In this document: one piece after another, positions 44,915 to 53,973 of the stretch
Numbering within the stretch: the stretch's first letter is position 1
Layout of the letters: each line of letters opens with the position of its first letter
Source of the DNA: Halalkalibacter krulwichiae
Lineage (GTDB): Bacteria; Bacillota; Bacilli; Bacillales; Bacillaceae_D
Reading direction: 5' to 3'
DNA: 64,000 nucleotides
NCBI RefSeq assembly: GCF_002109385.1
Contig: NZ_CP020814.1
Coordinates: 3,433,501 to 3,497,500, forward strand
Notes under the pieces: generated by a model
Databases searched by the model: none
Told to the model about the DNA's origin: nothing
Seen by the model: the letters and a program-made list of their open reading frames with translations, nothing else
Program-made: the position numbers and the translations under genes

Positions 44915-45850
44915 ATGAAAGTTGTAAATAATGTTGCAGAATTAATAGGAGAAACACCACTTATTCGTTTAAATCGAATTGCCGATCCTAACGGTGCTAC
45001 TGTCTATCTAAAGATGGAAATGCAAAATCCAAGTGGTAGTGTAAAAGATCGCGCCGCTTATAATATGATGATTCAGGCAGAGAAGGATGGTCTATTAAAA
45101 CCCGGTGCAACAATTATCGAACCTACAAGTGGTAACACAGGTATCGGAATTGCAATGAATGCTGCAGCACGTGGCTATAAGGCAATCCTTGTCATGCCTG
45201 ATACAATGTCAGCTGAACGAATTAACTTACTAAAAGCATACGGAGCAGATGTTGTCTTAACACCAGGAGATGAAAAAATGCCTGGGTCAATCGAGAAAGC
45301 TAAGCAACTCTTAGATGAAATCCCTAATAGCTTCATGCCAATGCAATTTGAGAACGCAGCTAATCCAGATGCTCATCGTCACACAACAGCAGTCGAGATT
45401 AAAGAGGCACTTGATGAAATAGGTACATCATTGTCTGCATTCGTGGCTGCGTCTGGAACAGGTGGAACCATTACCGGCACTGGAGAAGAATTGCAAAAAT
45501 TTTACCCAAATGCAACGATTCATGTTGTCGAGCCGGCTGGTTCTCCTGTGTTATCTGGTGGTAAACCAGGTCCACATAAGCTTGTTGGGACAAGCCCAGG
45601 TTTTATCCCACCAATTTTAAATGAAAATGTATATAATGAAATATTAAAAATTGAAGATGAAGATGCTTATCGCGTAACACGGGATTTAGCTCGACTTGAG
45701 GCTATTCTAGTTGGTCCATCTTCTGGCGCAGCTTGTTTTGCGGCAATGGAAGTAGCAAAAACTTTAACGCCAAATGACGTCGTTGTAGCCATTGCCTGTG
45801 ATACGGGCGAGCGTTATCTTTCAACGGATTTATTTGAACAAAAATCATAA
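44915..45850 (+). CDS. ytkP: cysteine synthase family protein (YtkP)
   Basis: A PLP enzyme that joins O-acetylserine and sulfide to cysteine. The 311-residue product has the PLP lysine in NPSGSVKDRAAYN (Lys44), the TSGNTGIGIAMNAA loop and GTGGTITGTGEEL phosphate cup. AGGAAG precedes the ATG. Single gene between divergent ytlP and convergent pepV. Confidence 0.92.
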   Translation: MKVVNNVAELIGETPLIRLNRIADPNGATVYLKMEMQNPSGSVKDRAAYNMMIQAEKDGLLKPGATIIEPTSGNTGIGIAMNAAARGYKAILVMPDTMSAERINLLKAYGADVVLTPGDEKMPGSIEKAKQLLDEIPNSFMPMQFENAANPDAHRHTTAVEIKEALDEIGTSLSAFVAASGTGGTITGTGEELQKFYPNATIHVVEPAGSPVLSGGKPGPHKLVGTSPGFIPPILNENVYNEILKIEDEDAYRVTRDLARLEAILVGPSSGAACFAAMEVAKTLTPNDVVVAIACDTGERYLSTDLFEQKS

Positions 45851-45894
45851 TAAAACTGGCTTAGATGATCTGCTTTAAAAGCCCGAATTAAAAG

Positions 45895-45938
45895 GGGCGT
45901 CTTCAAAGGTTAGAAACAAACCTATTGAGACGCTTCTT
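45895..45938. repeat. hairpin family member C at the end of pepV
   Basis: GGGGCGTCTTCAAAGGTT pairs with AAACCTATTGAGACGC around a short loop. The pepV C-terminal codons (ASQ, stop) are inside the right arm. Confidence 0.7.
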
Positions 45939-47343
45939 TTGCTAATTCATACATTGCCTCTGCATAAAGGGCTGTCATTCTTAAAAGATCATCGATGTCA
46001 ATGCACTCGTCTTTCTTATGAGCAACGTCTTCTCGACCTGGGAACATCGGTCCAAATGCCACTCCAGTTTTCAACGAACGAGCATACGTTCCTCCTCCAA
46101 TTGCCAATAGAGTCGGCTCTTCTCCTGTTTGACGCTCATACACATCCTGTAGAGTTTGAATAAGCGGATGGTCTTTCTCAACGTAATTAGGCTTCATATG
46201 ATCATGAACGAGCATTTGAGCATGATTGGACCCGGCAACTTCTTTTAGAGTTGTTAAACATTCCTCACCTGAAGCAGTTACTGGATACCTTATGTTTAAC
46301 CCAACTTCAGCTTCTCCATTTTCTGAGAAAGTTAATTTCCCTATGTTCATGGAGAGTTTACCTGAAGCATCATCTTGTACAGCAATTCCTAAAGCCTCCC
46401 CAGTAAAGTCACTGTATTTCTCAACAAATTGAAAAAAATGATTCGCAGTTGACTGAAAAGAGTAAGTTGCTAGAAATTGAGTAAGAAATAGTCCTGCATT
46501 CACTCCCTTTTCAGGAGTTGAACCATGAGCCGATATTCCTTCATATACGATCTGAAGCGAATTGCCATTTAATCGAGTGGTTCCCTTATGATTTTGCCCA
46601 ACGAGAAAATGAGTAAATTGATCCTTCATCTCTTTCAACAGTTTCTCGTCTCCTGTAATAACTACTTCTGCCTGATCTGGGACCATATTAAAACGATCAC
46701 CAGCCTTAAACTGAAGGACTTTTATTTTTTGATTGTCCTTATCATCTCGAGCGTTCCAGACGAGCGAAACATCGGTAATTCCTTTTTCCGCATGGATAAT
46801 AGGAAAATCAGCATCTGGGGCAAAACCAATTGTTGGCATTTCTTCATGTTTAAAATAATGGTCAACACATCTCCAATTGCTTTCTTCATCTGTACCTAAA
46901 ATCATACGGATACGTTTATGTATTGGAAGCTTAAGTTCCTTCACGATAGCTAACGCCCAGAAAGCAGCGATTGTAGGTCCTTTATTATCAATTGCCCCAC
47001 GAGCATAGATTCGATTATTACGTATCGCTGCGGAAAATGGCGAAGTTGTCCATCCCTCCCCTGTAGGAACGACATCGATATGACAAAGGACGCCCACACT
47101 CTCTTCTCCTTGTCCATACTCAATCACTCCAGCATAGCCATCAACATTTTTCACAAAAAAACTAAATTTTTCACCTTTTGTTAAAATATGTTCCAACGCT
47201 TGGGCAATTCCCGCTCCAAAAGGTTGAGAAACCGTAATCGTCGAATCGTCCAAAATACTATTAATACGCAGAAATTCCTGTGTATCAGAAACAATTTCTT
47301 CCTTTCGTTTTTCTACTTCAGCTTGCCAATTTATTTTCAACAT
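45922..47343 (-). CDS. pepV: dipeptidase PepV (YtjP, M20 family)
   Basis: A zinc dipeptidase. The 473-residue protein has metal and catalytic sites in VGVLCHIDVVPTGEGW, RGAIDNKGPTIAAFW, LGTDEESNWRCVDHYF and GGGTYARSLK. I chose ATG 47343 because AGAGGTGAAAG is close upstream and the N-terminus MLKINWQAEVEKRKEE fits the family; the longer frame from 47469 has no support. Orientation converges on ytkP. Confidence 0.93.
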   Translation of the reverse strand: MLKINWQAEVEKRKEEIVSDTQEFLRINSILDDSTITVSQPFGAGIAQALEHILTKGEKFSFFVKNVDGYAGVIEYGQGEESVGVLCHIDVVPTGEGWTTSPFSAAIRNNRIYARGAIDNKGPTIAAFWALAIVKELKLPIHKRIRMILGTDEESNWRCVDHYFKHEEMPTIGFAPDADFPIIHAEKGITDVSLVWNARDDKDNQKIKVLQFKAGDRFNMVPDQAEVVITGDEKLLKEMKDQFTHFLVGQNHKGTTRLNGNSLQIVYEGISAHGSTPEKGVNAGLFLTQFLATYSFQSTANHFFQFVEKYSDFTGEALGIAVQDDASGKLSMNIGKLTFSENGEAEVGLNIRYPVTASGEECLTTLKEVAGSNHAQMLVHDHMKPNYVEKDHPLIQTLQDVYERQTGEEPTLLAIGGGTYARSLKTGVAFGPMFPGREDVAHKKDECIDIDDLLRMTALYAEAMYELAKEASQ

Positions 47344-47496
47344 ATCTTTCACCTCTTTACAAATTAGAGAAATATTCGTACAACCTTTTTGCATAGTTGA
47401 ACAAGTTATTGTAAAATGTAAGCAACAAGGGAACGATGAACCATTTGCCACATTGATTAACTTCAACATTACATTGCCTACTTTTAAAAATCAACT

Positions 47497-47579
47497 AAAG
47501 GGGCAGCTGCGGTTATTCGCCCTTTGGAATACTTTCATCGTATTCCAGATGTAATGGCATCATTAGCCACGCCATTACA
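47497..47579 (+). ncRNA. three consecutive hairpins upstream of ytzE
   Basis: AAAGGG / CCCTTT, then TGGAATAC / GTATTCCA, then TGTAATGGC / GCCATTACA follow each other without gaps between 47497 and 47579, in the gap between pepV and ytzE. No T run follows. They could be a structured leader or a protein-binding array; class not recognised. Confidence 0.45.
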
Positions 47580-47624
47580 TAGACTCTACTAATCAAGTCA
47601 TGATTATGAATAAGGAGTGGTTTT

Positions 47625-47843
47625 TTGAAAACTTCAACTGATCGTATGCTGACTCGTATCAAGTCTATCTACCTTTACATTAAACAAAGGGGGACCGTCA
47701 CAACGAATGAGTTAGTTGAAGAATTCGGCATCACCCAACGGACTATTCAACGCGACCTAAATGTGTTAGAGTATAACAAACTCGTTGAAAGACCTACCCG
47801 TGGCAAATGGAGCGTAACGAAAAAGAAAACTCGTGTATCATAA
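47625..47843 (+). CDS. ytzE: DeoR-type small helix-turn-helix regulator (YtzE)
   Basis: A 72-residue protein consisting only of a winged helix-turn-helix, TTNELVEEFGITQRTIQRDL, without an effector domain. The start is TTG at 47625, six bases after AAGGAG. Target unknown. A strong bidirectional terminator follows. Confidence 0.88.
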   Translation: MKTSTDRMLTRIKSIYLYIKQRGTVTTNELVEEFGITQRTIQRDLNVLEYNKLVERPTRGKWSVTKKKTRVS

Positions 47844-47857
47844 CCGTCTTAATATTG

Positions 47858-47904
47858 AAAGAACAGATGCCCAATAAAACTGTTTATTGGGCATCTGTTC
47901 TTTT
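47858..47904. terminator. bidirectional terminator between ytzE and the pseudouridine synthase gene
   Basis: A perfect 20-bp stem AAGAACAGATGCCCAATAAA with a four-base loop, A and T runs on both sides. Confidence 0.9.
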
Positions 47905-47923
47905 GGTTTTCATCCGGTCCCAT

Positions 47924-48637
47924 TCAATCTCTTGATAGTATCAAATCGATTTCCTCTTGCCGCAATTCTCGATAAGTTCCTAGTTCAAGCTCAGGATCGA
48001 GAGTTAGCTTACCAATCTTTGTTCTTTTTAATGTTAATACTTTTTTCTCAACAGCTTCAAACATTCTTTTTACTTGATGATATTTTCCTTCTGTGATCGT
48101 GAGTTCAATTTCTGACACTGGGCCTTGTTCAATAACCTTTAGCTCACCAGGCTTTGTGACATAACCATCATCAAGTGTGACCCCCTCTTTAAAGCGCTGA
48201 ACATCAACATCTGTCACCATTCCTTTTACGGTTGCTATATATGTTTTTGGGACATGTTTTTTGGGAGACATTAAAGCATGTGAAAATTGTCCATCATTTG
48301 TAATTAACAAAAACCCTTCCGTATCTTTGTCTAGTCGGCCAACAGGAAATGGTTCATACATTGCATGTTCATAAAGCAGTAAATCAATGACCGTTTCATG
48401 TTCAAGGTCTTCCGTTGCCGATATAACCCCTTGAGGTTTATTCAACATTAAGTAAATATATGGTTTATACTCGACTTCTTCTCCATACACCGTTACTAAA
48501 TCTGAATCTGTGTTTATATGCTTCTTACCTTCTTTGATAGTCTCTCCATTTACATGGACACCACCAGATTTCAACAGTTTTTTTACGTCTTTTCTCGTAC
48601 CATAACCCATGTTTGCTAATAACTTATCTATTCTCAT
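47924..48637 (-). CDS. RsuA/RluB-family rRNA pseudouridine synthase (YtzG-like)
   Basis: Isomerises a uridine of rRNA. The 237-residue protein has an N-terminal S4 domain (RIDKLLANMGYGTRKDVKKL) and the catalytic aspartate in PVGRLDKDTEGFLLITNDG. ATG at 48637 is favoured; a GTG at 48646 abuts the binding site. The start overlaps the upstream dehydrogenase-like gene by 14 bases. Confidence 0.88.
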   Translation of the reverse strand: MRIDKLLANMGYGTRKDVKKLLKSGGVHVNGETIKEGKKHINTDSDLVTVYGEEVEYKPYIYLMLNKPQGVISATEDLEHETVIDLLLYEHAMYEPFPVGRLDKDTEGFLLITNDGQFSHALMSPKKHVPKTYIATVKGMVTDVDVQRFKEGVTLDDGYVTKPGELKVIEQGPVSEIELTITEGKYHQVKRMFEAVEKKVLTLKRTKIGKLTLDPELELGTYRELRQEEIDLILSRD

Positions 48638-49310
48638 TTCCTTCACCCTTCTGCTTCAATTGCTCAACTACTTTTCTTGCAAATCCACCTAAATCGTTTG
48701 TTTGGTAGGCTTCAATGACCCCTGGCACGGTTTGTGAAAGTGTATATTTGACGATTTCCTGATTGATTTTATTTTCTGCTAATGCACTTTGTAGCTGTAA
48801 AACCATTGCAACAGCTGCTTCTGTCCCTAATTGATTCGCCTTCAACACTTCTTCTTCTCGCGCTGCCACAAACTTCATTGTCGGAAACCATTTTTTTATC
48901 TGTTCCCCTTCATCTTTCCACATTTGTGGAACGACAAACAAACCTCTTTTCTCTTTTTTAACGACAGCTGCATGACCAGCCAACTTTAAAGGAATGACAT
49001 TTCGTTCCTTGACTAGTTCCTTCACTTCTTTTTCGCTAATAGCCGTTGCCATATGATAAAAATTCACGTCTTGTAGAAAAAACGTTTGATATGTAGATAG
49101 AAAAGGTTCGTAAGCATGCGGTGGCAAACAAAGAAATACTTCTTTGCTTTTAGCAAAACTAGATGTATCTGCCTTCTTTAAAAAAGGATACTGATCAATC
49201 AATCCCTGAACCGTTCTTTCGTTGCGTCCAAATAAGTATGTTTGCTGATTTTCTTTTAACACAGTTACCAACATGCTAGCAAGCCGTCCCGAACCAACAA
49301 TCATGATCAT
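48624..49310 (-). CDS. NAD(P)-binding Rossmann protein, ProC-like, unknown substrate
   Basis: A 228-residue protein with an N-terminal dinucleotide fold (MIVGSGRLASMLVTVLKENQ) and F-rich middle, in the pattern of pyrroline-5-carboxylate reductase-like proteins, but much shorter than ProC. Catalytic features are not clear. GGGAGG precedes the ATG. Overlaps the pseudouridine synthase gene and likely shares its mRNA. Confidence 0.72.
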   Translation of the reverse strand: MIMIVGSGRLASMLVTVLKENQQTYLFGRNERTVQGLIDQYPFLKKADTSSFAKSKEVFLCLPPHAYEPFLSTYQTFFLQDVNFYHMATAISEKEVKELVKERNVIPLKLAGHAAVVKKEKRGLFVVPQMWKDEGEQIKKWFPTMKFVAAREEEVLKANQLGTEAAVAMVLQLQSALAENKINQEIVKYTLSQTVPGVIEAYQTNDLGGFARKVVEQLKQKGEGNENR

Positions 49311-49407
49311 TTTATTAAAAACCTCCCTTTACAAGATCTCTAATCACAACTACCCTTTCTTTTGTATATTCCTTAAATGCCTGTTTCAAACACTAAATAA
49401 TATAATA

Positions 49408-49448
49408 CAAAAAAAGAAAGAGTTGATAATCAAATGATTAGCAACTCT
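49408..49448 (-). terminator. terminator of the SEDS pair
   Basis: On the minus strand GAGTTG.TAATCA and TGATTA.CAACTC pair over about 13 bp with a T-rich tail; it lies at the stop of the RodA-like gene. Confidence 0.75.
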
Positions 49449-50631
49449 ATAAGCTTGATTCCTCCGTTTCGAACATGTAATGCTTCGTTCGTATATTTAC
49501 ATTGAGTACGATACCCATTGCGATCATATTGGTTAATAGCGCACTTCCTCCATAACTAATGAATGGAAGAGCTAAGCCTGTAATTGGCATCAACCCAATT
49601 GTCATGGCGATATTTTGGAACACTTGGAAAACAAGGAGCCCAATTACTCCTGAAACTAAATACGTTCCAAATAAGTTGTTACAGCTTAGAGCAATAATTA
49701 CCATGCGATAAAACAATAGAAAATACGTGACAATTAATATCGTTGCACCAAGAAATCCGAATTCCTCTCCAATGACAGTAAAGATGAAATCTGTGTGTAT
49801 TTCTGGAATACGGTCACTTTGAGTTTGGACACCTTGCATAAAACCACTTCCATATAGTTGACCAGAACCAATTCCTCTCAACGCATTTACTAACTGATAC
49901 CCATATGACCCTTGATGTTCATACGGATCTAACCAACCATAAATTCTATCAAGCTGGTGAGAAGCAATAATTTTCGAGAACAATTCAAAGTTATTGTTAT
50001 GCAAGTAGACTAGTGACAAAATTCCACTAACAGCCCCAATTCCAAGGACAAAGAGAATTCTCCAAGCAACACCTGACATTAACAACATCGTAACCATTAT
50101 ACTAGCAATGACTAGCGCTGTACCTAAGTCTGGCTGTGTTAAAATCAAGAAAAAAGGCGGCAGTCCTATTGCAAATACTTTTGCAACAATGATTAGGTCT
50201 GACTTTAAATCTTTTGTCGTTCGGTTCATTGTGACCCGGTAAAGCAAATGGGCCATTGCAATAATCAAGAAAATCTTCATGAACTCCGAAGGTTGGACTT
50301 CGGCAGGACCAAGATCAAGCCAACGCTGAGAACCATTTCGGAAAACGCCTAACGGCGAATATGCAACAAGTAGTAATAATACAACACCGATTCCATAGAG
50401 CGGAATAGAGAAATTTTTATACATATCATAATCTATTACCATAACACCGGACATGATAATGACACCAGCAATGAACCAGATTATTTGTCTCTTCACGTAA
50501 TATGTTGGATCATCACTAAAATATTGTCCGGATCCACTATAAATTGCTAATAAGCTAAAACACATTAGCACAAACAACAGAAAGAGTAATGTGTAATCGA
50601 TCTGTTGAACGCCAGATTTACGTTCTTCCAT
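49447..50631 (-). CDS. SEDS-family peptidoglycan glycosyltransferase, RodA-like
   Basis: A 394-residue membrane protein of the shape, elongation, division and sporulation family, polymerising glycan strands with a partner class B PBP. It has about ten membrane segments, the motif NGSQRWLDLGPAEVQPSEFMKI and the catalytic region EIHTDFIFTVIGEEFGF. The ATG at 50631 follows TGGAGG; an upstream ATG at 50643 overlaps that site. It follows the other SEDS gene with 35 bases between. Confidence 0.88.
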   Translation of the reverse strand: MEERKSGVQQIDYTLLFLLFVLMCFSLLAIYSGSGQYFSDDPTYYVKRQIIWFIAGVIIMSGVMVIDYDMYKNFSIPLYGIGVVLLLLVAYSPLGVFRNGSQRWLDLGPAEVQPSEFMKIFLIIAMAHLLYRVTMNRTTKDLKSDLIIVAKVFAIGLPPFFLILTQPDLGTALVIASIMVTMLLMSGVAWRILFVLGIGAVSGILSLVYLHNNNFELFSKIIASHQLDRIYGWLDPYEHQGSYGYQLVNALRGIGSGQLYGSGFMQGVQTQSDRIPEIHTDFIFTVIGEEFGFLGATILIVTYFLLFYRMVIIALSCNNLFGTYLVSGVIGLLVFQVFQNIAMTIGLMPITGLALPFISYGGSALLTNMIAMGIVLNVNIRTKHYMFETEESSL

Positions 50632-50666
50632 TGTAGCCTCCATCTATTAGAAACAGCTTCTCGCAT

Positions 50667-51821
50667 TTAAGAAGCGGAAAGCTGTGTTTCTTCCTTGAAT
50701 TCTTTTTGTCTACGCTGGCGAATATTATTACGAGAAATATTCGCTAATATCGCTAACGAAATAAGTGTGATTAGTAGAGACGAGCCTCCGTTACTGATTA
50801 AAGGGAGTGGAATTCCTGTAATTGGTAACAAGCCTGTGACAGCACCAACGTTGAACACAATTTGAATAGCAATCTGAAATACGATTCCAAACGCGAGCAA
50901 ACTCCCGAATGGATTTTTACACTGAGCCCCTATCATAACCCCTCTAGTTAAAATTACCCCATGTGCCCCAAGTACAAATAGAACACCTAATAGACCTAAC
51001 TCTTCAGATACAACAGCTAAAATAAAATCTGTATGGGCTTCTGGTAAGTAAAAGAGCTTTTGTACACTTTGTCCGAGTCCTGTCCCTGTGAGGCCACCAT
51101 GAGCCATTGCAATATACGACTGGATAACCTGATGTCCTGTTCCGGACGGATCTGCAAACGGGTCTTGAAACGATGTCAATCGTCTGACTCGGTAAGGCGC
51201 AGATAATGCAAAAACAATAAACAAAGAAATTCCAACACCAGCAAGTCCAATTAAATGACGCCATTTTGCCCCAGAGAAGAAAACGAGCAAAAGCGTGACT
51301 AAAAGGATTGATGTTGCAGTTCCCAAATCCGGTTGCAACATGATTAACGCGAAAACAAATCCAACTACGACTAAAGGAGGCATTACTCCTTTTATAAATT
51401 GATCGATATAAGCTTGTTTTTGTGAATAAACTTGTGCTAGATAAATAATCATACCAAGTTTCACAAACTCAGATGGTTGAATTCGTAAAGGTCCAAGATC
51501 TATCCAACGCTCTGCTCCGTTGATATTTACACCTAATCCAGGCATTTTCACAAGGATTAGTGCAATAATTGATAATAAGATAATGATAGGAGACAGCTTC
51601 CTATATAATCGATAAGGAAAATGCATCACTATAAAAAAAGCAACTGACGCTAGAGCAAACCAAACTATTTGCCTTTGAATAAATGTATACGGATTTCCAC
51701 TATCACCCACTATGCCTATTGCATAGCTCGAACTAAATACCATAATCAAGCCAAACGCAGCCAAAAGGAACGTCGTGATGATTAGCAACCAATCGTTATC
51801 TTTTCGAAATGAATACTTCAT
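50667..51821 (-). CDS. SEDS-family peptidoglycan glycosyltransferase, FtsW-like
   Basis: A 384-residue SEDS protein with the family motifs NINGAERWIDLGPLRIQPSE and LPEAHTDFILAVVSEELGL, and about ten membrane segments. FtsW, RodA or SpoVE cannot be separated by eye. The ATG at 51821 follows GGGGGG; a frame from 51842 lies over that site. It is first of two neighbouring SEDS genes, downstream of the ytgP flippase. Confidence 0.87.
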   Translation of the reverse strand: MKYSFRKDNDWLLIITTFLLAAFGLIMVFSSSYAIGIVGDSGNPYTFIQRQIVWFALASVAFFIVMHFPYRLYRKLSPIIILLSIIALILVKMPGLGVNINGAERWIDLGPLRIQPSEFVKLGMIIYLAQVYSQKQAYIDQFIKGVMPPLVVVGFVFALIMLQPDLGTATSILLVTLLLVFFSGAKWRHLIGLAGVGISLFIVFALSAPYRVRRLTSFQDPFADPSGTGHQVIQSYIAMAHGGLTGTGLGQSVQKLFYLPEAHTDFILAVVSEELGLLGVLFVLGAHGVILTRGVMIGAQCKNPFGSLLAFGIVFQIAIQIVFNVGAVTGLLPITGIPLPLISNGGSSLLITLISLAILANISRNNIRQRRQKEFKEETQLSAS

Positions 51822-51993
51822 CGCGCCCCCCTTTTCTAGCAAAAATGTTAATCGACTATCGACTACATATTTATTTTCATTATATTGACCTATTAATTAT
51901 AACAAACGACATATGCAAGCAAAAGAGGCATTCATTGCCAACACATGTCGAAAAAGTAAAAAAAGATGTATAAATTTGAGAAAAACATCATTT

Positions 51994-52029
51994 AAAAAAG
52001 AAAAGCAGCGGCAATGCTTCATCCGCTGC
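51994..52029 (-). terminator. terminator of ytgP
   Basis: On the minus strand GCAGCGG and CCGCTGC pair with loop ATGAAGCATTG, followed by TTTTCTTTTTT. Confidence 0.8.
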
Positions 52030-52067
52030 GCATGTGGTTTATTCCCTTTCAAAAAGGCTTTGTTGCT

Positions 52068-53704
52068 TTAGCCTTCTTGACGCTGCTTCTTTTTATTCAG
52101 AAATTTGAATCGAGCTCCAAGAACCATTCCTGCTAAATTGGAACGATAACCAAGGTATAAATAAATAACGGCGCCAACAGCTATGCCGACAAATAAACTT
52201 GGAAACGCACGTAGTTGTGTTGTAATGGGCAGTATCGTTTGCATGCCTATACTAACAACACTTACTCCACCTGCCATAACAGCAGCGAAAAGTAAGATGA
52301 GTACCGTTCTCTTAACGATTAATGTATAGGAATACTCTGCAAATTTCCCAATAGCCCACACCGTGACAATAATTGATGCTGTATAGCCGATGTAAGTAGC
52401 ATATATCCCCCAAGTGGGCCGATTATTGATAACAACCAACTATTTGTTACAAGCTTTAACAGCAGACCAACTCCAAGCGCAAGAACTGCATATTTTTGCT
52501 TATTCATCCCTTGCAAGATAGCGGCTGTTACTGCAAATAACGAGAAGAACAAAGTAATTGGCGCATAATATCTAAGGATAAACCCTCCTATTTCAAGGTC
52601 ACTGACCCCATATAGAGCACCAAATGCCGGATAAGCCAAAACGGATAAGCCAACAGCAGCTGGTATCGTCAAAAATAAGATAATTTGATATGTTTGAGTA
52701 ATTTGTCTCTGTAATAATTCACGATCGTTCGTTGTATAGGATTTTGTGATTGTTGGCAATAGCGTAATGGAAAGAGCAGTCGCTAAAGCCATAGGAATTA
52801 AAACAATTTTGTGTGCTGTATTTGAGAATACAGCGAACGCTGTTTCAGATTCCTCTTGTGACATGATTGTACCAATTAACGTGTTATTAAACGTGAACAA
52901 ATCTATTAGTTGATACAATGGAATCGCAAGTCCGACAAACGAGAGCGGCAATGCATATGCTATAAGCTCTTTATACATTGATTTTAGAGATAAGTTATGA
53001 TCGACTTTACTCATCTCAATTTGTTCATGAATGTGCTTTTTTCTTTTAAACCAATATACTAATAGGACCGTTAACCCTCCAAGCGCTCCAACAAAGGCTG
53101 CAAATGTTGCAAATCCAACAGCAAGGCCTACACTTCCATTCATTACTTGCACAATAGAGAAGGTAACAGCCAGGATAAACACAATTCGGACAATCTGCTC
53201 AACTACTTGTGAAACAGCCGTCGGTCCCATCGATTGGAAGCCCTGAAAGTAACCACGAATAATTGACATAATGGGGACAACAATTAAGGCGACACTCACC
53301 ATTCGAATCGTAAACACGATGTCATCAAATGAGTTTCCTTTTGTATCTGTCGGGTCTTCAATAATGAGTGGGACCAAATAAGGGGCTGCAAAATATAACA
53401 ACAAAAAGGCTAATAGTCCTGTGATTGACATAAACAAAAGCCCTGACTTAAATAACTTATGGCCTGTTCGATAATCACCGAGAGCATGATATTTCGAAAC
53501 AAATTTTGATACAGCAAGCGGAACACCTAAAGTAGCTAGACTTAACAAAACCGTATATGGCAGATAACCATATGAATACAGCGCAATCCCCGTTTGTCCA
53601 ACAATTGCCGTGAATGGAAATATGTAAATCAAGCCAAGGATTTTTGAAGCAAATGTTGCTGCAGTAAGCACCATTGTTCCACGCATTAATTTTGAATCAG
53701 ACAT
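52068..53704 (-). pseudogene. ytgP: lipid II flippase YtgP (MurJ family), apparent one-base frameshift
   Basis: Multi-pass polysaccharide/MurJ transporter of about 14 membrane segments. The first frame (from ATG 53704, AGAAGG upstream) reads through KLVTNSWLLSIIGPLGG and then goes out of frame near C5 52407-52411 (G5 on the coding strand). The second frame continues IYATYIGYTASIIVT to 52068. One extra G restores PLGGIYATYIGY and a 545-residue protein, the length of B. subtilis YtgP. Functional status needs a check of the raw base calls. Confidence 0.85.
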
Positions 53705-53973
53705 CATGATACCTTCTTTCAATCAGATACTTGAACAATAAAATCTATATATCGGTTCAATCTTTATCAAGCTTCGCTGATATAAGTCAACTAGGCTGCT
53801 TTTCATTTTACACTAGAACAATAAACTCCTTTTGCATTTTACCACAGTCTAGAATCTGGTGCTCGTTTTGAAAATTCCTTTTTTAAAGGAAACATGCTAC
53901 TCTATGTATCATAGATTTGACATCATAAAAAAAATGGTAAGTAAGTGAAATGTTAAGATGAGGTGAATGTATT

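Noticed and set aside
52319..52403. End of the longer ytgP frame (QHQLLSRCGLLGNLQSIPIH)
   Set aside because: It is out-of-frame sequence after the G5 run; the other frame carries the conserved membrane segments.
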